A stretch of 64,000 bases of DNA from Warburgia ugandensis. Taxonomy: Eukaryota > Streptophyta > Magnoliopsida > Canellales > Canellaceae. A program made the position numbers and the translations under genes. The notes under the pieces were generated by a model. The model saw only the letters and a list, made by a program, of their open reading frames with translations, was not told where the DNA came from and ran no database searches. How positions within the stretch are numbered: position 1 is the stretch's first letter; every line of letters begins with the position of its first letter. Location of the stretch: NCBI GenBank assembly GCA_035236585.1, contig CP141139.1, positions 21,034,990 to 21,098,989 on the forward strand, written 5' to 3'. Shown in pieces: positions 47,060 to 58,579 of the stretch.

Positions 47060-47935
47060 ATTCTCATTCTCGCCTAATGAGTTAATTACATAACTATTTC
47101 CTTTTACTCATTATCCACTAATGAGTTAATTACATAACTCTTTCTATACTCATTCTCAACTAATGAGTTAATTACATAACTGCATCTATTCTCATTCAAT
47201 CATTCTCATCTAATGAGTTAATTACATGACTCTTTCTTTACTCATCCTCAACCTCAACAACTAATGAGTATGAGTCACTTACATAACTCTGTCTTTTTAA
47301 GCTCATCCTCAACTAAGATGAGTTAATTACACAACACTTTCTTTACCATCCTCAACCACAACAACTAAATTAATGAGTATGAGTTACTTATATAACTCTG
47401 TCTTTTTAAGCTAATCGTCAACCAAGATGAGTTAATTACATAACACTTTCTTTACTCATCCTTAACCACAACAAATAATGAGTATGAGTTACTTACATAA
47501 CTCTGTCTTTTTAAGCACATCCTCAACTAAGATGAGTTAATTACACAACACTTTCTTTACTCATACAGTCATACTTACATAACTCTATCTTTTAAAGCTC
47601 ATCCTCAACTAAGATGAGTTAATTACACAACACTTTCTTTACTCATACAATCAAACTTACATAACTCTATCTTTTTAAGCTCATCCTCAACCTCAACTAA
47701 GATGAGTTAATTACATAACTCTTTCTTTACTCATACTTACATAACTCTTTTTAAACACATCCTCAACTAAGATGAGTTAATTATATAACTATTTCTTTAC
47801 TCATACTTACATAACTCTTTTTAAGCACATCTTCAACTAAGATGAATTAATTACATAACTCTTTGTTTACTCATCCTCATCCTCAACCTCAACAAATAAT
47901 GAGTATGAGTTACATAACTCTCTTTTTATTTTTTA
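47060..47935. repeat. ~100-bp tandem repeat, copy B (longer)
   Basis: Around ten units of CATCCTCAACTAAGATGAGT, TAATTACATAACTC and TTTCTTTACTCAT blocks, the reverse complement of 13830-14510. Unit number and truncated units differ between copies, so the array has changed since duplication. Confidence 0.85.
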
Positions 47936-47939
47936 AGGA

Positions 47940-48280
47940 ACTATAGGACGGTTAATGCAAAATCGTCCTTCATAACATAATTATATAAGATGGTTATATA
48001 ATAACCATCCTATATTTTGTATACCACTTGTTATTACATAACTGTCCTATATTTTGTATATCTTTATAGGACGGTTATTACATAACCATCCTATATTTTT
48101 CACCCCACTTCATACTTATAGGATGGTTATTTTTAAACTGTCCTATGATTGTTACTAAATAAAGGACTGTTAGTTATTAGCCATCTTGTAATTATTTTAA
48201 TATAGGGCAATTTTCATTAAATAGTCCTATATTGTTTTGATGATAGAAGACTATTATATTAGAACTGTCCTATATTTATC
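47940..48280. repeat. Palindromic array L3, copy B
   Basis: It includes GGACGGTTATTACATAACCA and similar palindromes. It lies between the ~100-bp repeat and the presumed leader of the Ulp1 gene. Confidence 0.8.
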
Positions 48281-48752
48281 TTTCAGTTATACATTATGAA
48301 CCTTTCTTTCTCCCACCTTTCATTGTTTCACTCAACATTTCTTTTTCCTTAACTAAGTCCTTCGAAGTCCAAGCTCTCCCAAGCTGACCAAACCCCCTTC
48401 AACCAGAAGGCCCAGAACCAGGGCAAAAGCAAAAACCAGAAGAGTGTCAGTGAGAAGCAGAAGGAGAGAGAGGGAGAGAGAAAGCATGCTAGTCTATCAA
48501 GGGTAGAGAATAACTAAAGAGTGAGAGAGTAAGGGAGAAACTCAGAAACCGACTAGTGACAGCAAGGGAAGGAGGTTCATTAAGTACTGGTTCTGTTTTG
48601 CTTTGCTCTTAGAAACTCTATGTAATGTCGCCATTTTTTGCCCTATTTTTGTTATGTAGCACTCTTATTACATTACATCTCACAATATAGGGTTACAAAC
48701 CGTTAAGGTTAACAAATAACAATATTCTTCATCTACAATCTGCATGGCTCAC
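48281..48752. promoter_or_regulatory. Presumed promoter/leader region of the Transposase_24-Ulp1 gene
   Basis: About 470 bp of mixed composition with a GA-rich tract at 48455-48485 lie between array L3 and the RTE insert upstream of the gene. Its role is inferred from position; there is no coding evidence. In copy A the same sequence is inverted and detached (12989-13451). Confidence 0.4.
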
Positions 48753-49756
48753 CATCATCATCAAGACCTTATCCCAATTAGGGGTCGGCCACATGAATCT
48801 TATTCTCTCCATAACTCTAGCTTTATGTTTGTACCCTCCCTTGTCTCATCAAGTAAGACTATATCATCTACAAATAACATGCACCATGGAATCTCCTCAT
48901 GCAGATGTTTTGTTAACACATCCATAACTAATGTGAAAAGGTATGGGCTCAATGCCAATCCTTGGTGCAATGCTACAGTGACAGAAAAATCACCAGTCTC
49001 GCCATTATTGGTTTTAACATTTGTTACCTCCCTCATACATATCTTTAGTTATATCTATAACTCTATATACCCCTACAAAACCCCTTTATCGTCCAACACC
49101 CTACATATTAACTCTCTAGGGACTCTATCATAAGCTTTCTCTAAGTCGATAAAGATCATATGGCAGTCTTTTATCTTTCCTCCTCTCCCTATATATTTCT
49201 CTACTAATTGTCTTAGTAAGCAAATAGCTTCTATGGTAGACCTCCCAGGCATGCAACCAAACTGATTCTTTGATATGCTTTTTTCATGTTGTAGCCTCTT
49301 CTCAATCACTCTTTCAAAAAGTTTCAGAGTGTGGCTCATAAGTTTGATCCCTCGATAATTAGTGCAGCTCTATATGTCTCCCTTATTCTTATAAATTGGT
49401 ACAATAGAGCTTTTCCTCCACTCATCAAGCATTTTCTTTGATTTTATAATCTTGTTAAACAACTCGGTCAACCAAACTACCTCAATATCTCCCATATGCT
49501 TCCAAACCTTTATTGATATACCATCGAGCCCCATGGCCTTTCCTAATTTCATCTTTTTCAAGGCCTCTTTCACTTTAGGTATTCTAATCCTACTTTCATA
49601 TCTATAATATCCAATGTTATTTAGATTTATAGTATTTTCCATCCCTATATTCTCAGAGCCATTGTCATTTAACAATTTTTGAAAGTATGTTTCCCACCTT
49701 TGTTTGATCTCATCATCTTTAACTAATACCTTTTGATCATCGCTTCTAATGCACCA
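48753..49756 (-). mobile_element. RTE LINE fragment, contiguous, 5'-truncated (copy B)
   Basis: Minus-strand reverse transcriptase pieces include [33 protein letters not shown] and [15 protein letters not shown]. The 3' end lies at 48753-48790 with ATCATCATCAAGACC. An internal deletion near 48800 joins the catalytic region to the last ~50 bp of the element. The 5' end stops at 49756 in the linker. Copy A has the same endpoints but is split by inversion, so this is the ancestral form. Confidence 0.87.
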
Positions 49757-52395
49757 AGTTATTTCACTTACACTTTCTAGTTTTCACTTTTCTAACTGTA
49801 GTCATTTTCATTTTCATTTGTGAAGCAAACGTGGAACATGAAGATGTAGAACAAGAACAAGAACACGAAAAAGTAGTACAAGAACAAGTAGAAGAGGTAC
49901 AAGTAGAATAAGAACAACAATTACAACATATAGAAGTAGAACAATCAAGGCTATCCAGCACATGTCCACTAGTAACATCACTTGTCAATGTTAAGAGAAA
50001 GGCCAGGGGGCCAACACAAATGGATCGTATAATTAAGACATCATCAAAGGGAATAAAATACTATACAATTCAATAGTAGAGGCCAATCGATAGGTGGTAC
50101 TACATATGCTTATGCTAACTTCATATGTTACATTGTTAGAAGACTTGTGCCAATATAAGTGTCTAATTGGAGACTTGTATAGCCAAAAGTGAAAGATGCA
50201 ATATGGGAAATGGTCAAGGTATGTAAATTTTTCCTAAATATAACATAATATGCCCCTTATATTTATATATTTTGTTTTTGTTTACATATGAATCATGATA
50301 CACTAAGTCACTACTTACTAGTCAGTAGTCACTTAACCTACTTCTTCTTTTGTTTTGTAGTCTGCCTTTGATGTATTTGATGAGTGCAAGATGCAAGCAT
50401 TGCTAGGAGCTGGTGAATAATGGAGGAAATGGAAGAGTGAGCTTGTAAGGAAGTACATACTTTTCAATTCCAATGATCCTTCTAGGATCAACATGGTCCC
50501 TCAGTTGTATTCCTTCTTCATTGACTAGGAAGCATGGAATCAATTTGTACAGTATAGGCTATCTCCTGATTTTGAGGTAATCACAACTTGAACTAGCCAA
50601 GCTAAATTTTGATTCTTGTAATTATTATATTTGATTGTATTTTGATTACATTACTTTGATGTTTAGGTAAAGCATATAAAAGGACAACAGGCGTGTGCAC
50701 AGAATCATATGCAGCACCACCTTTCAAGGGTTGGCTACACATGATTAGAGGCAGATGAAGTATATCATGTGACATTTCATTTGGCTAATCATAGTAGATT
50801 TTTATTTTATTAACTTTGACTTAATGTCTCTCTAAACAGCAAAAGAAGGTTAGGACAATGGAGCCCATCAACCGTGCTCTTCTATGGAAAATGGCACATT
50901 CTAAAGGGCGTAACTCCCACACCTTTGCTAACAAGACAACTGCAGCAATTGCATCAAGAATTGTAAGTGGTTTAAGACTTTAAGTTTTATACTTTTACTT
51001 TATGTGCCTAATTAAATAGTTTTATACTTTTATATTCTTGTATTATATAAATATTACATATATAATAGGGATTTGATCATGTTATGATCTTTACATGTGC
51101 AAGAAGAGTTGACCCAACAAAGTGCAACTACAAGGACTCTTAGCAGCACTGCTGCAAAGGGGGACATCTTGTATAGGGCAATGGGCAACAAGGATGAGTA
51201 CCCTGGCTGGGTAAGGGGCCAAGGTTGGGGTGTTGTTCCTTCCAAGTTCTTCTCTAAACAAAAGGCTCCTACGCTACAAGAATTGGAAGAATGGAAGAAG
51301 CAAACTATTGTGGAGATATATAGCAAGGTCAAAGATCAATTGTTGAAGGAACTCCAGGGTGGTGAAAGAACCTCATGAGAGGATGTTGGCCCTCAAGCTC
51401 AACCTCAAGTTCAAGTTCAACCACCCCAATCTGACAGTAGCTATACTCCTAGTCCTCCATCAGACGAATAGGTGGCAGAGCAAGTACTTGAAGGTGATGT
51501 CTCAATCAGTGAGGTATGTATATTCACATGTTTAGTTTTACAATGTTTAATTATTTACTAACCTTTTCAGTTTACATCACTAATCATTATAGATATGTCA
51601 TTTCTCAAATGCAGGTGGGTCAGTGCATGTTGCAGCTACATACATATGAGAATTATGTATCTGTGGCAACACTATACGAGGTTTGACCCATGACTTCCGC
51701 CATCTTGCATGGCTAGTTGATGCCTCCACACACTAAGCGCCAATGCATTACTGCTGCCATTCAACCAGATGCTCCCCTTCCATTTCCAATATAAGGGGAT
51801 GATGTTGAAACTATTGGGGATGAAATTAGATATTATGTGTGTTGGCCAGAGGAACTTATCAAACCAATGATATCCAATTCCAAGGTACATATATTCTAAC
51901 TGTAGTCATGGCATCATTTTCTGCTACCTTTTTTAAGTCATCTTAATTCCTAAATTGATAATTGATTAATATTATCCACAACATGTTAGATCACCAAAAG
52001 TAGCACAAGGCGCAATTTAAGCGAACCTCCCCGCCAGCAAATTCTGGTGTAGTGGCAAGTGTAGTAGCCCCATCCCAACCTTCCCAGGTAGTACTAGTTC
52101 TATATATTTGCATAGTTGTATCATGTTACGTGTGGACTTGAACAATGCAACAACTAACAAGTTCAAAGAACTTGTTAGGTGCTCACAAGCTCATTGTAAA
52201 CATTTGTTAGGTGCCCACAAGCTCAAAATGTTTTGTTGTTTTTTCCTAGGTTAGAATTTGTGATATTAGATTCTTACTTGAAGTAGTGATTAGAGGTCAA
52301 AAAGTTTTATTATCTTATCCTAGGTTAGAACTTGTAATCTTACTTTAAGTAATGGTTAGAGGTGTTTTATGGAATTCATGTGTTTCTTTTAACTT

Positions 52396-52429
52396 TCATC
52401 ATCATGATCATCAAGACCTTATCCCAATA
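52396..52429 (-). mobile_element. Minimal RTE 3'-tail remnant, copy B
   Basis: It is identical in position and nearly in sequence to 18227-18260, in the intron before the first Ulp1 exon, and therefore predates the duplication. Confidence 0.58.
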
Positions 52430-53039
52430 TATGATAAAATATTATAATTTGATCTCACTGTCTCTCTTCTTTTATATATTCTAGTACACCAATATATGTT
52501 GTATATATTCATTACTAATTTTTGAAATGTTACATCTATAGGTCGAGGTTCCATCTAACAAGCCTCCAATCCTAAGGGTACTGTACAGACTCGTCAATGA
52601 AAATAAGGAAATGAACCCCGTAAGGATAGGGGTATGTGTGCTTGCAAATGATATAGTTGAGGTTCCACTCTTCAAGGAAGACCTCTTAGCTATATGTAAT
52701 ATGGCCCAATTGGAATACATGCACATCTTAGTCTAGATAGGGTATGTCGTTGTGTAACTGCTTTATTAGAGTTAGACTATTACGAATCAAAGTAGCATTA
52801 CTTGCTTTTTTAATGACACTTGATAATTATTTGACATTAACCCAAATTCCTAATGTAGGTATTTGTATGATAGCTTGCAAAGATTAGAGGTCAAGGACAT
52901 TTACAAGTTCCTTGACCTTTCTCTTGTCTTTCGATTGGACTATTTGCCCGTGGACAAATAAAGTGAAGATATCATTCCTGGGCTCATGGGTTGTGCAAAG
53001 GGGCAAGCCTTACTGATTCCCTACAATAGTGGGTACATT

Positions 53040-53310
53040 GTAACATATGTTGCTAAATTATGCCATTTCAATTTCTATAACATTGTAACATGGTTATAAA
53101 ATTATGCCATTACAATTGCTAAATTTTAACATTGTAACATTGTAACACATGAATATCTATATAAGTTAAGATTTGAGAACATACAATTGAATTATTGTTA
53201 TAAAATTATGCCATTACAATTGCTAAATTGTAACATTGTAACATTGTAATACATGAATATCTATATCAGTTAAGATTTGAGAACATACAATTGAATTATT
53301 GTTTTTATAG
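53040..53310. repeat. Intron tandem duplication (~120 bp) unique to copy B
   Basis: A block containing GCCATTACAATTGCTAAATT, TAACATTGTAACATTGTAA and GAACATACAATTGAATTATT occurs twice. Copy A has the region once (18890-18975). The block itself is made of short direct repeats of AACATTGTAAC. Confidence 0.85.
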
Positions 53311-54651
53311 GTCCCATTGGATGTTGCTAGCTTGGATGTGCATGGTGGCCATGCAATTTTTTTCGATTCATGTGAAGCACACATTCAGGAACACCTGATG
53401 GAAATTATAAACAAGTAAGTCTTTATTATTCCTTTCATTATAATATAACTACTCACCTGATAAGTGGAAACTATCATAATATTCATAATCTAATGCTTTT
53501 CAATTATATGTGTGTAGAGCATGGCATAAACGGGCTGAGCAGGAAGGTATTGACCACCCAGCAAAACTCAATTGGATGAAGGCCAAGGTAAGGTTTATTA
53601 ATTACTGCTCTTTAGACTCTTTACTATAATTTTAAACCTGAACTTATTTGACATGATATTTTGAACCTTTTCTGTTGTCTTTGGTGACATTGGTCTACAG
53701 TGCCCTAAACAAAAATCTGATTGGGAGTGTGGGTATTATATTCTCATATACATGAGAACTCCCATTTGCAATGGAGTTACAATCTCACAATTGAGAAAGG
53801 TAAGACTTACTGACCAATGTTACACTTTTGTTTTGTATATTTCCTAACTGAATCCAAGATTACATGTCTGAACTAAGTTATTATATGTTTCTTGTAGGAG
53901 GATTTGGGAACCAAGAGTTACTCCCAATTGGATCTAGACGATATTAGAATGGAATGGACAGATCATATTATGAATTTTAATTTGTAGTTCAGTGATGTAA
54001 ATGAATTTATCATCAATCATGTATATACATTTTACTGAAATATAATACAAAGATCAGTTCATTTCTATGGATGTGTTCTATTTTTCTTTGGATTGAAGTA
54101 CACTGTTTCAATGTATGTGCTTTCTTTGTTTCAAACTTTCAACTTTCAATGATGGGACTAGGAAGTTGATGTCTTGAACCAGACAGAAGATATATGGTGA
54201 GGTGTGGCTATCCATGAAGAAGAGTGAATGTAGTATGTACACTTATAGTATGGGTGATTGGGTGTGCTTTTATTTGTTCAATTCAATGTGAACTATATGA
54301 AGCAGAAGTGAATGTGTACAATGATTATAAATATAGTAGGTTCAATGTGAATGTGTTATTTTGACACATCAGTCCATTACTATGGTTGTATTCCATTTTT
54401 GTTTTGATTCAACTATGTATGTGTCAATGTGATTGTGTGTACAGTGTGCTTGCTTTATTTTAAATTTTTAATGATGGAAGGTTGGTGTGTTCAAGGCTTC
54501 AAGCCTTCTAGAGTTAAGACAAGGTTTTGATATGTGAGGATTGAGGAGTGAGGTTGTGTATAATGGACTAAAGCCTAATGGAAAGAGAGAATTGTGTCTG
54601 GAGTCACACACTGGACACTTGCACAGTAATACAAGTTATACAATTTTTACA

Positions 54652-55035
54652 AATATAGGATAGGTATTTAGTAATTATCTTATCTCACTAATTAAATATA
54701 GGACAGTTAACAAATAAGCATCCTATAGAATCTTCAAATATATGATGGTTAATTAATAACTGTCCTATAGAACCCTAATTATAGGACGGTTATTTAATAA
54801 CCATCCTATATAACATATAAATATAAGATGCTTACATATCAACCATCTTTTAGAACATATATAAATATAGGATGGTTTTGTATCAACCGTCCTATAGCTT
54901 ATAGGAACTTATATAAAATATACGACTATAAAGTAAAACCTTTAATTATATAGGACGGTTACTTACTAATCGTCCTATATAACGTACTGTCCTATATCAG
55001 CTCAAATATAGTACTGTTACTCAGAAACCGTCCTA
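54652..55035. repeat. Palindromic array L4, copy B
   Basis: It holds one of the best palindromes, ATAGGACGGTTATTTAATAA followed by CCATCCTATA near 54780-54812. It ends in CCTATTTAGTG as in copy A, then hAT subterminal sequence to 55266. Confidence 0.8.
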
Positions 55036-55266
55036 TTTAGTGTAAGCCAAGGTCACGTGTCATTCTGTTCAACTCGAAGTTTTACCAAGTTGATGGGTCA
55101 ACACGATAGGTCAACATTGATTGACCCAAACACGACACGATTTTTGGCGTGTCCTTTTTGAGTCAACCCGAAAATGACACAAACACGATAAGACTCAACC
55201 CTAACCCGCTAAATCCATGTCGGGTTTGAGTCGTGTTATTGTGTTGTGTCATATTTTGCCATCCTA

Positions 55267-56762
55267 ATTTATCTTTTAAAATAGTTGGAATCTGAAAATG
55301 CTCTTTCTTGTATAAAATTATATATTTTGCACTTTTTACCTTTGCACCATGGACCTTCAAAATAGTAGAATTAAACATAATTAGGGATGATTAAGTGATT
55401 TGTAAGACAAATATAGGAAAAATATTCAGAAATGTATACAATTTATCTTTTATTATAGTTGAAATGTGAAATTGTACTATCTTATGTAAAATTAGATATT
55501 TTGTGGATTTTTAACATTTGTACCCTCAACATTTAAAACAATACAATTAGGCTAAATTAGGGATAATTAAGTGATTTCTATGCCTAAAATATTCAAAACA
55601 TGGGGATATGTATACAATTTATCTTTTAGAATAGTTGGAATGTGAAACTACTCTTTCTGATGAAAAATTAGATAATTTGTGCATTTTTGTATTTGTACCA
55701 TAGACCTTTAAAACAGTACAACTAAGCCAAATTAGAGACAATTAAGGAATTTTTAAGAATAAAATATTCAAATTATAGGGATATGTATATAGTTAGTTGG
55801 AATGTGAAATTACACTTTCTTGTGCAAAATTAGATATTTTATAAATTCTTTACGTTTGTACCCAGACTTTTAAAATAGTAGAATTAAGCTTAATTAGCAA
55901 TTATTAAGAAATTTTTAAGACTAAAATATTCAATATATATATATATATGGATATGTATATGATTTATTTTTTAATACAGTTGGAATGTTAAATTGCTTTG
56001 TTTAGTATAAAATTTGATATTTTGTGTATTTTTTAAATGTGTACCTTGGAACTTTATAACAATAGAAATAAGACAAATTAGTGATAATTAAGTGATTTTT
56101 AACCAAAATGTTTAAAATTTTGGGATATGTATACAATTTATCTGTTAAGATAATTGGAAAGTAAAATTGCTCATACTTTTGCAAAGTTAGATATTTTGTA
56201 GATTTTTTACATTTGCACACTGGACCTTTAAAATGTAGAATTAAGTCCAATTAGTGATAATTAGCTGATTTCTAAGCCTAAAATATTCAAAATATAGGAA
56301 CATTTATACAATTTATCTTTGAAAATAGTTGGAATGTGAGATTTTCCTTTCTTATGTAAAATTAGATATTTTGTGCATATTTTACATTTGTGCCTAGCCC
56401 TTCAAAACAGTCAAATATTGCCTAATTAGTGATAAATATGTTATTTTTTAAGACTAAAATATTTAAAATATAGGGATATGTATACAATTTATCTTTTAAT
56501 ATAGTTGGAATATGACATTGCTCTTTCTTGTGTAAATTAGATATTTTGTACATTTTTTACATTTGTACCCTTGACCTTCAAAATAGCAGAATTAATCTTA
56601 ATTAGTGATAATGAAGTGATTTTTAAGACTAAAATGTTCAAACTATAGGGATATGCAAACAATTTATCTTTTAATATAGTTGGAATATGAAATTACACTT
56701 TCTTATGTAAAATTAGCTACTTTGTGGATTTTTTATGTCTGTACACTAGACCATCAAATTTT
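55267..56762 (-). repeat. ~175-bp satellite, reverse block, copy 2
   Basis: The block matches 21003-21801 plus 25651-26330 without the RTE interruption. With the ~108 bp lost left of the hAT element it gives the standard ~1.6 kb block length. It contains a short (AT)n run near 55935. It ends at the conserved GACCATCAAATTTTATTG junction. Confidence 0.87.
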
Positions 56763-57818
56763 ATTGAAGAAAGAGTAATTTCACATTCCAACTATATATT
56801 AAAAGATAAACTATATACATATCCCTATATTTTGAAAATTTTATTCTTAGAAATCACCTAATTATTTTGTTTTTTATGTCGAGGGGACAAATGTAAAAAA
56901 TTCACAAAATATGTAATTTTTCTCAAGAAAGAGCAATTTCACATTATAACTATATTAAAGGATAAATTGTGTGCATATTCATATATTTTAAATTTTTTAG
57001 TCTTATAAATCACTCAATATCACTAATTAGGCAATATTCTACTATTTTGAATGTCTGTGGCACATATGTAAAAATGCATAAAAAATCTAATTTTACACAA
57101 GAAAGCAATCTCACATTCTAACTATTTTAAAAGATACATTTCCCTATATATTGAATGTTTTAGTCTTAGAAATCGCTTAATTATCATTAATTTGGTGTAA
57201 ATCTATTATTTTGAAGGTCTAGGGTACAAATATAAAAAATGCACAAAAAATCAAGTTTAATACAAGATAGAGAAATTTCACATTCTAACTATATTAGAAG
57301 ATAAATTGTACCCATATCTCTATATTTTGAATATTTTAGTCTAAGAAATTACTTAATTATCACTTATTAGGCTTAATGCTAATGCTTTAAAGGTCAAGGG
57401 TATAGATGTAAAAAATCCATGAAATATTTAATTTTACACAAGAAAGAGACATTTCACATTCCAATTATATTAAATGAAAATTTGTATACATATTCATATA
57501 TTTTGAATATTGTAGTCTAAAAAATCACTTAATTATCACTAAGTTGGCTTAAGTCTACTGTTTTGAAGGTCAAGAGTATAGATGTAAAAAATGATCAAAA
57601 TATTTAATTTTGCAAATGAAAGAGAAATTTCACAATGTGATTATATTAAAAGATAAATTATATACATATTCCTTAATTTTGAATATTTTAGTCTTAAAAT
57701 TTAATTAATTAAAACTAATTTTTCTTAATTCTACTATTTTGAAAGTCTAGGGTACAAATGTAAAAAATGCACAAAATAACTAATTTTACACAAGAAAGAG
57801 CAATTTCACATTCCAACT
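56762..57818 (+). repeat. ~175-bp satellite, last forward block
   Basis: About six forward monomers match 26330-27450. The array is cut 15-20 bp before the next expected orientation switch by an RTE fragment and does not resume. Confidence 0.86.
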
Positions 57819-58578
57819 GAACACAAAGCTAGAGTTATGGAGAGAAGCATTAGAATATAAAGGATTTAAAATTAGCCAAGCTAAGATAGAATATATGGAA
57901 TGTAATTTTAGCAAGGAGAGTAGGAGTGAAACACCAGTCAAGATTGATAACCAAGAAGTCCCCGTAAAAGGCCACTTTCGGTGCTTAGGATCAATGATTC
58001 ATGAGAGTTGAGAGATTGAGAGGGAGGTTACCCAGAGAATCCAAGCGGATTGGAACAAATGGAGATGTGCATCTAGAATTTTGTGTGATCGGCAGGTGCC
58101 ACTCAAACTAAAAGAAAAATTCTATAGGATGGCCATAAGGCCGGCCATGCTTTATGGATCAGAGTGTTGGACAGTTAAGGAATATCATACTCATAGGATG
58201 AGCATCATAGAAATGAGGATGTTGAGATGAATGAGTGGTAAGACAAGAAATGATAGAATTAGAAATGAAAATATTAGAGGAAATTTAGGGGTAGCACTAA
58301 TAGGTAACAAGATGAGGGAGATTGGACTTAGATGGTTTGGACATGCTCAAAGGAGACCAACAACAGCACCAGTTAGAAGGAGTGAGGCAATACAAGTAGA
58401 AGGTTCTAAAAGGGCAAAGGGAAGGCCCAAAAGAATGTGGATAGAAGTGGTGAGGAAATATTTAAAAACGTCGGGACTAAATGAAGCCACGATATTTAAT
58501 AGAGTGGAATGGAGGAATAAGATTCATGTGGCAGACTCCTAATTAGGATAAGGTCTTGATGATGATGATGATGATGAT
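57819..58578 (+). mobile_element. RTE LINE 3' fragment, 5'-truncated
   Basis: This is 760 bp from [10 protein letters not shown] through the C-terminal domain to the 3' end. Recognisable are WRCASRILCDRQVP, AIRPAMLYGSECW, GNKMREIGLRWFGHAQRRP and GRPKRMWIEVVRKYLK, then GATAAGGTCTTGATGATG and seven or so GAT units. A TGA interrupts the frame near 58228, leaving 58231-58542 open. It has the full 3' end and an abrupt 5' end, as usual for truncated LINE insertions. It joins two unrelated tandem repeats. Confidence 0.9.
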
Positions 58579-58579
58579 A

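Larger units (their letters stand above)
49831..53987 (+). pseudogene. Transposase_24 / DUF8039-like / Ulp1 protease gene, broken (copy B)
   Basis: This is the partner of 15656-19651, with the same exon order and the same stop (TAG 53985-53987). The first codon is GTG where copy A has ATG. An EQ-rich N-terminus is followed by Transposase_24 motifs and the exon with RAMGNKDEYPGWVRGQGWG. The donor after the WNQFVQYRLS exon is intact GT here. The Ulp1 part keeps His (HWMLLA) and Cys (DWECGYYI), and also the catalytic-type Asp in FFDSCEAHIQEH that copy A has lost. However, one base is missing after HWMLLA and there is a stop after PVDK. The role as in copy A is protease-like and not established for transposition. 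Confidence 0.85.
43832..55266. mobile_element. hAT-bounded composite transposon, copy B, left-truncated
   Basis: This is the second copy of the element at 8315-21002, created by segmental duplication, since its right flank in the satellite is also the same. The left end, subterminal region, array L1 and 3' half of the transposase are missing; the break is at the equivalent of about 10405 in copy A. The right end TTGCCATCCTA (55256-55266) is followed by ATTTATCT (55267-55274). The internal order L2, ~100-bp repeat, L3, RTE, Ulp1 gene, L4 shows the pre-inversion arrangement. Confidence 0.87.

Noticed and set aside
47060-47935. Coding minisatellite
   Set aside because: The ~100-bp repeats contain stops in all frames and differ in length by non-multiples of three.
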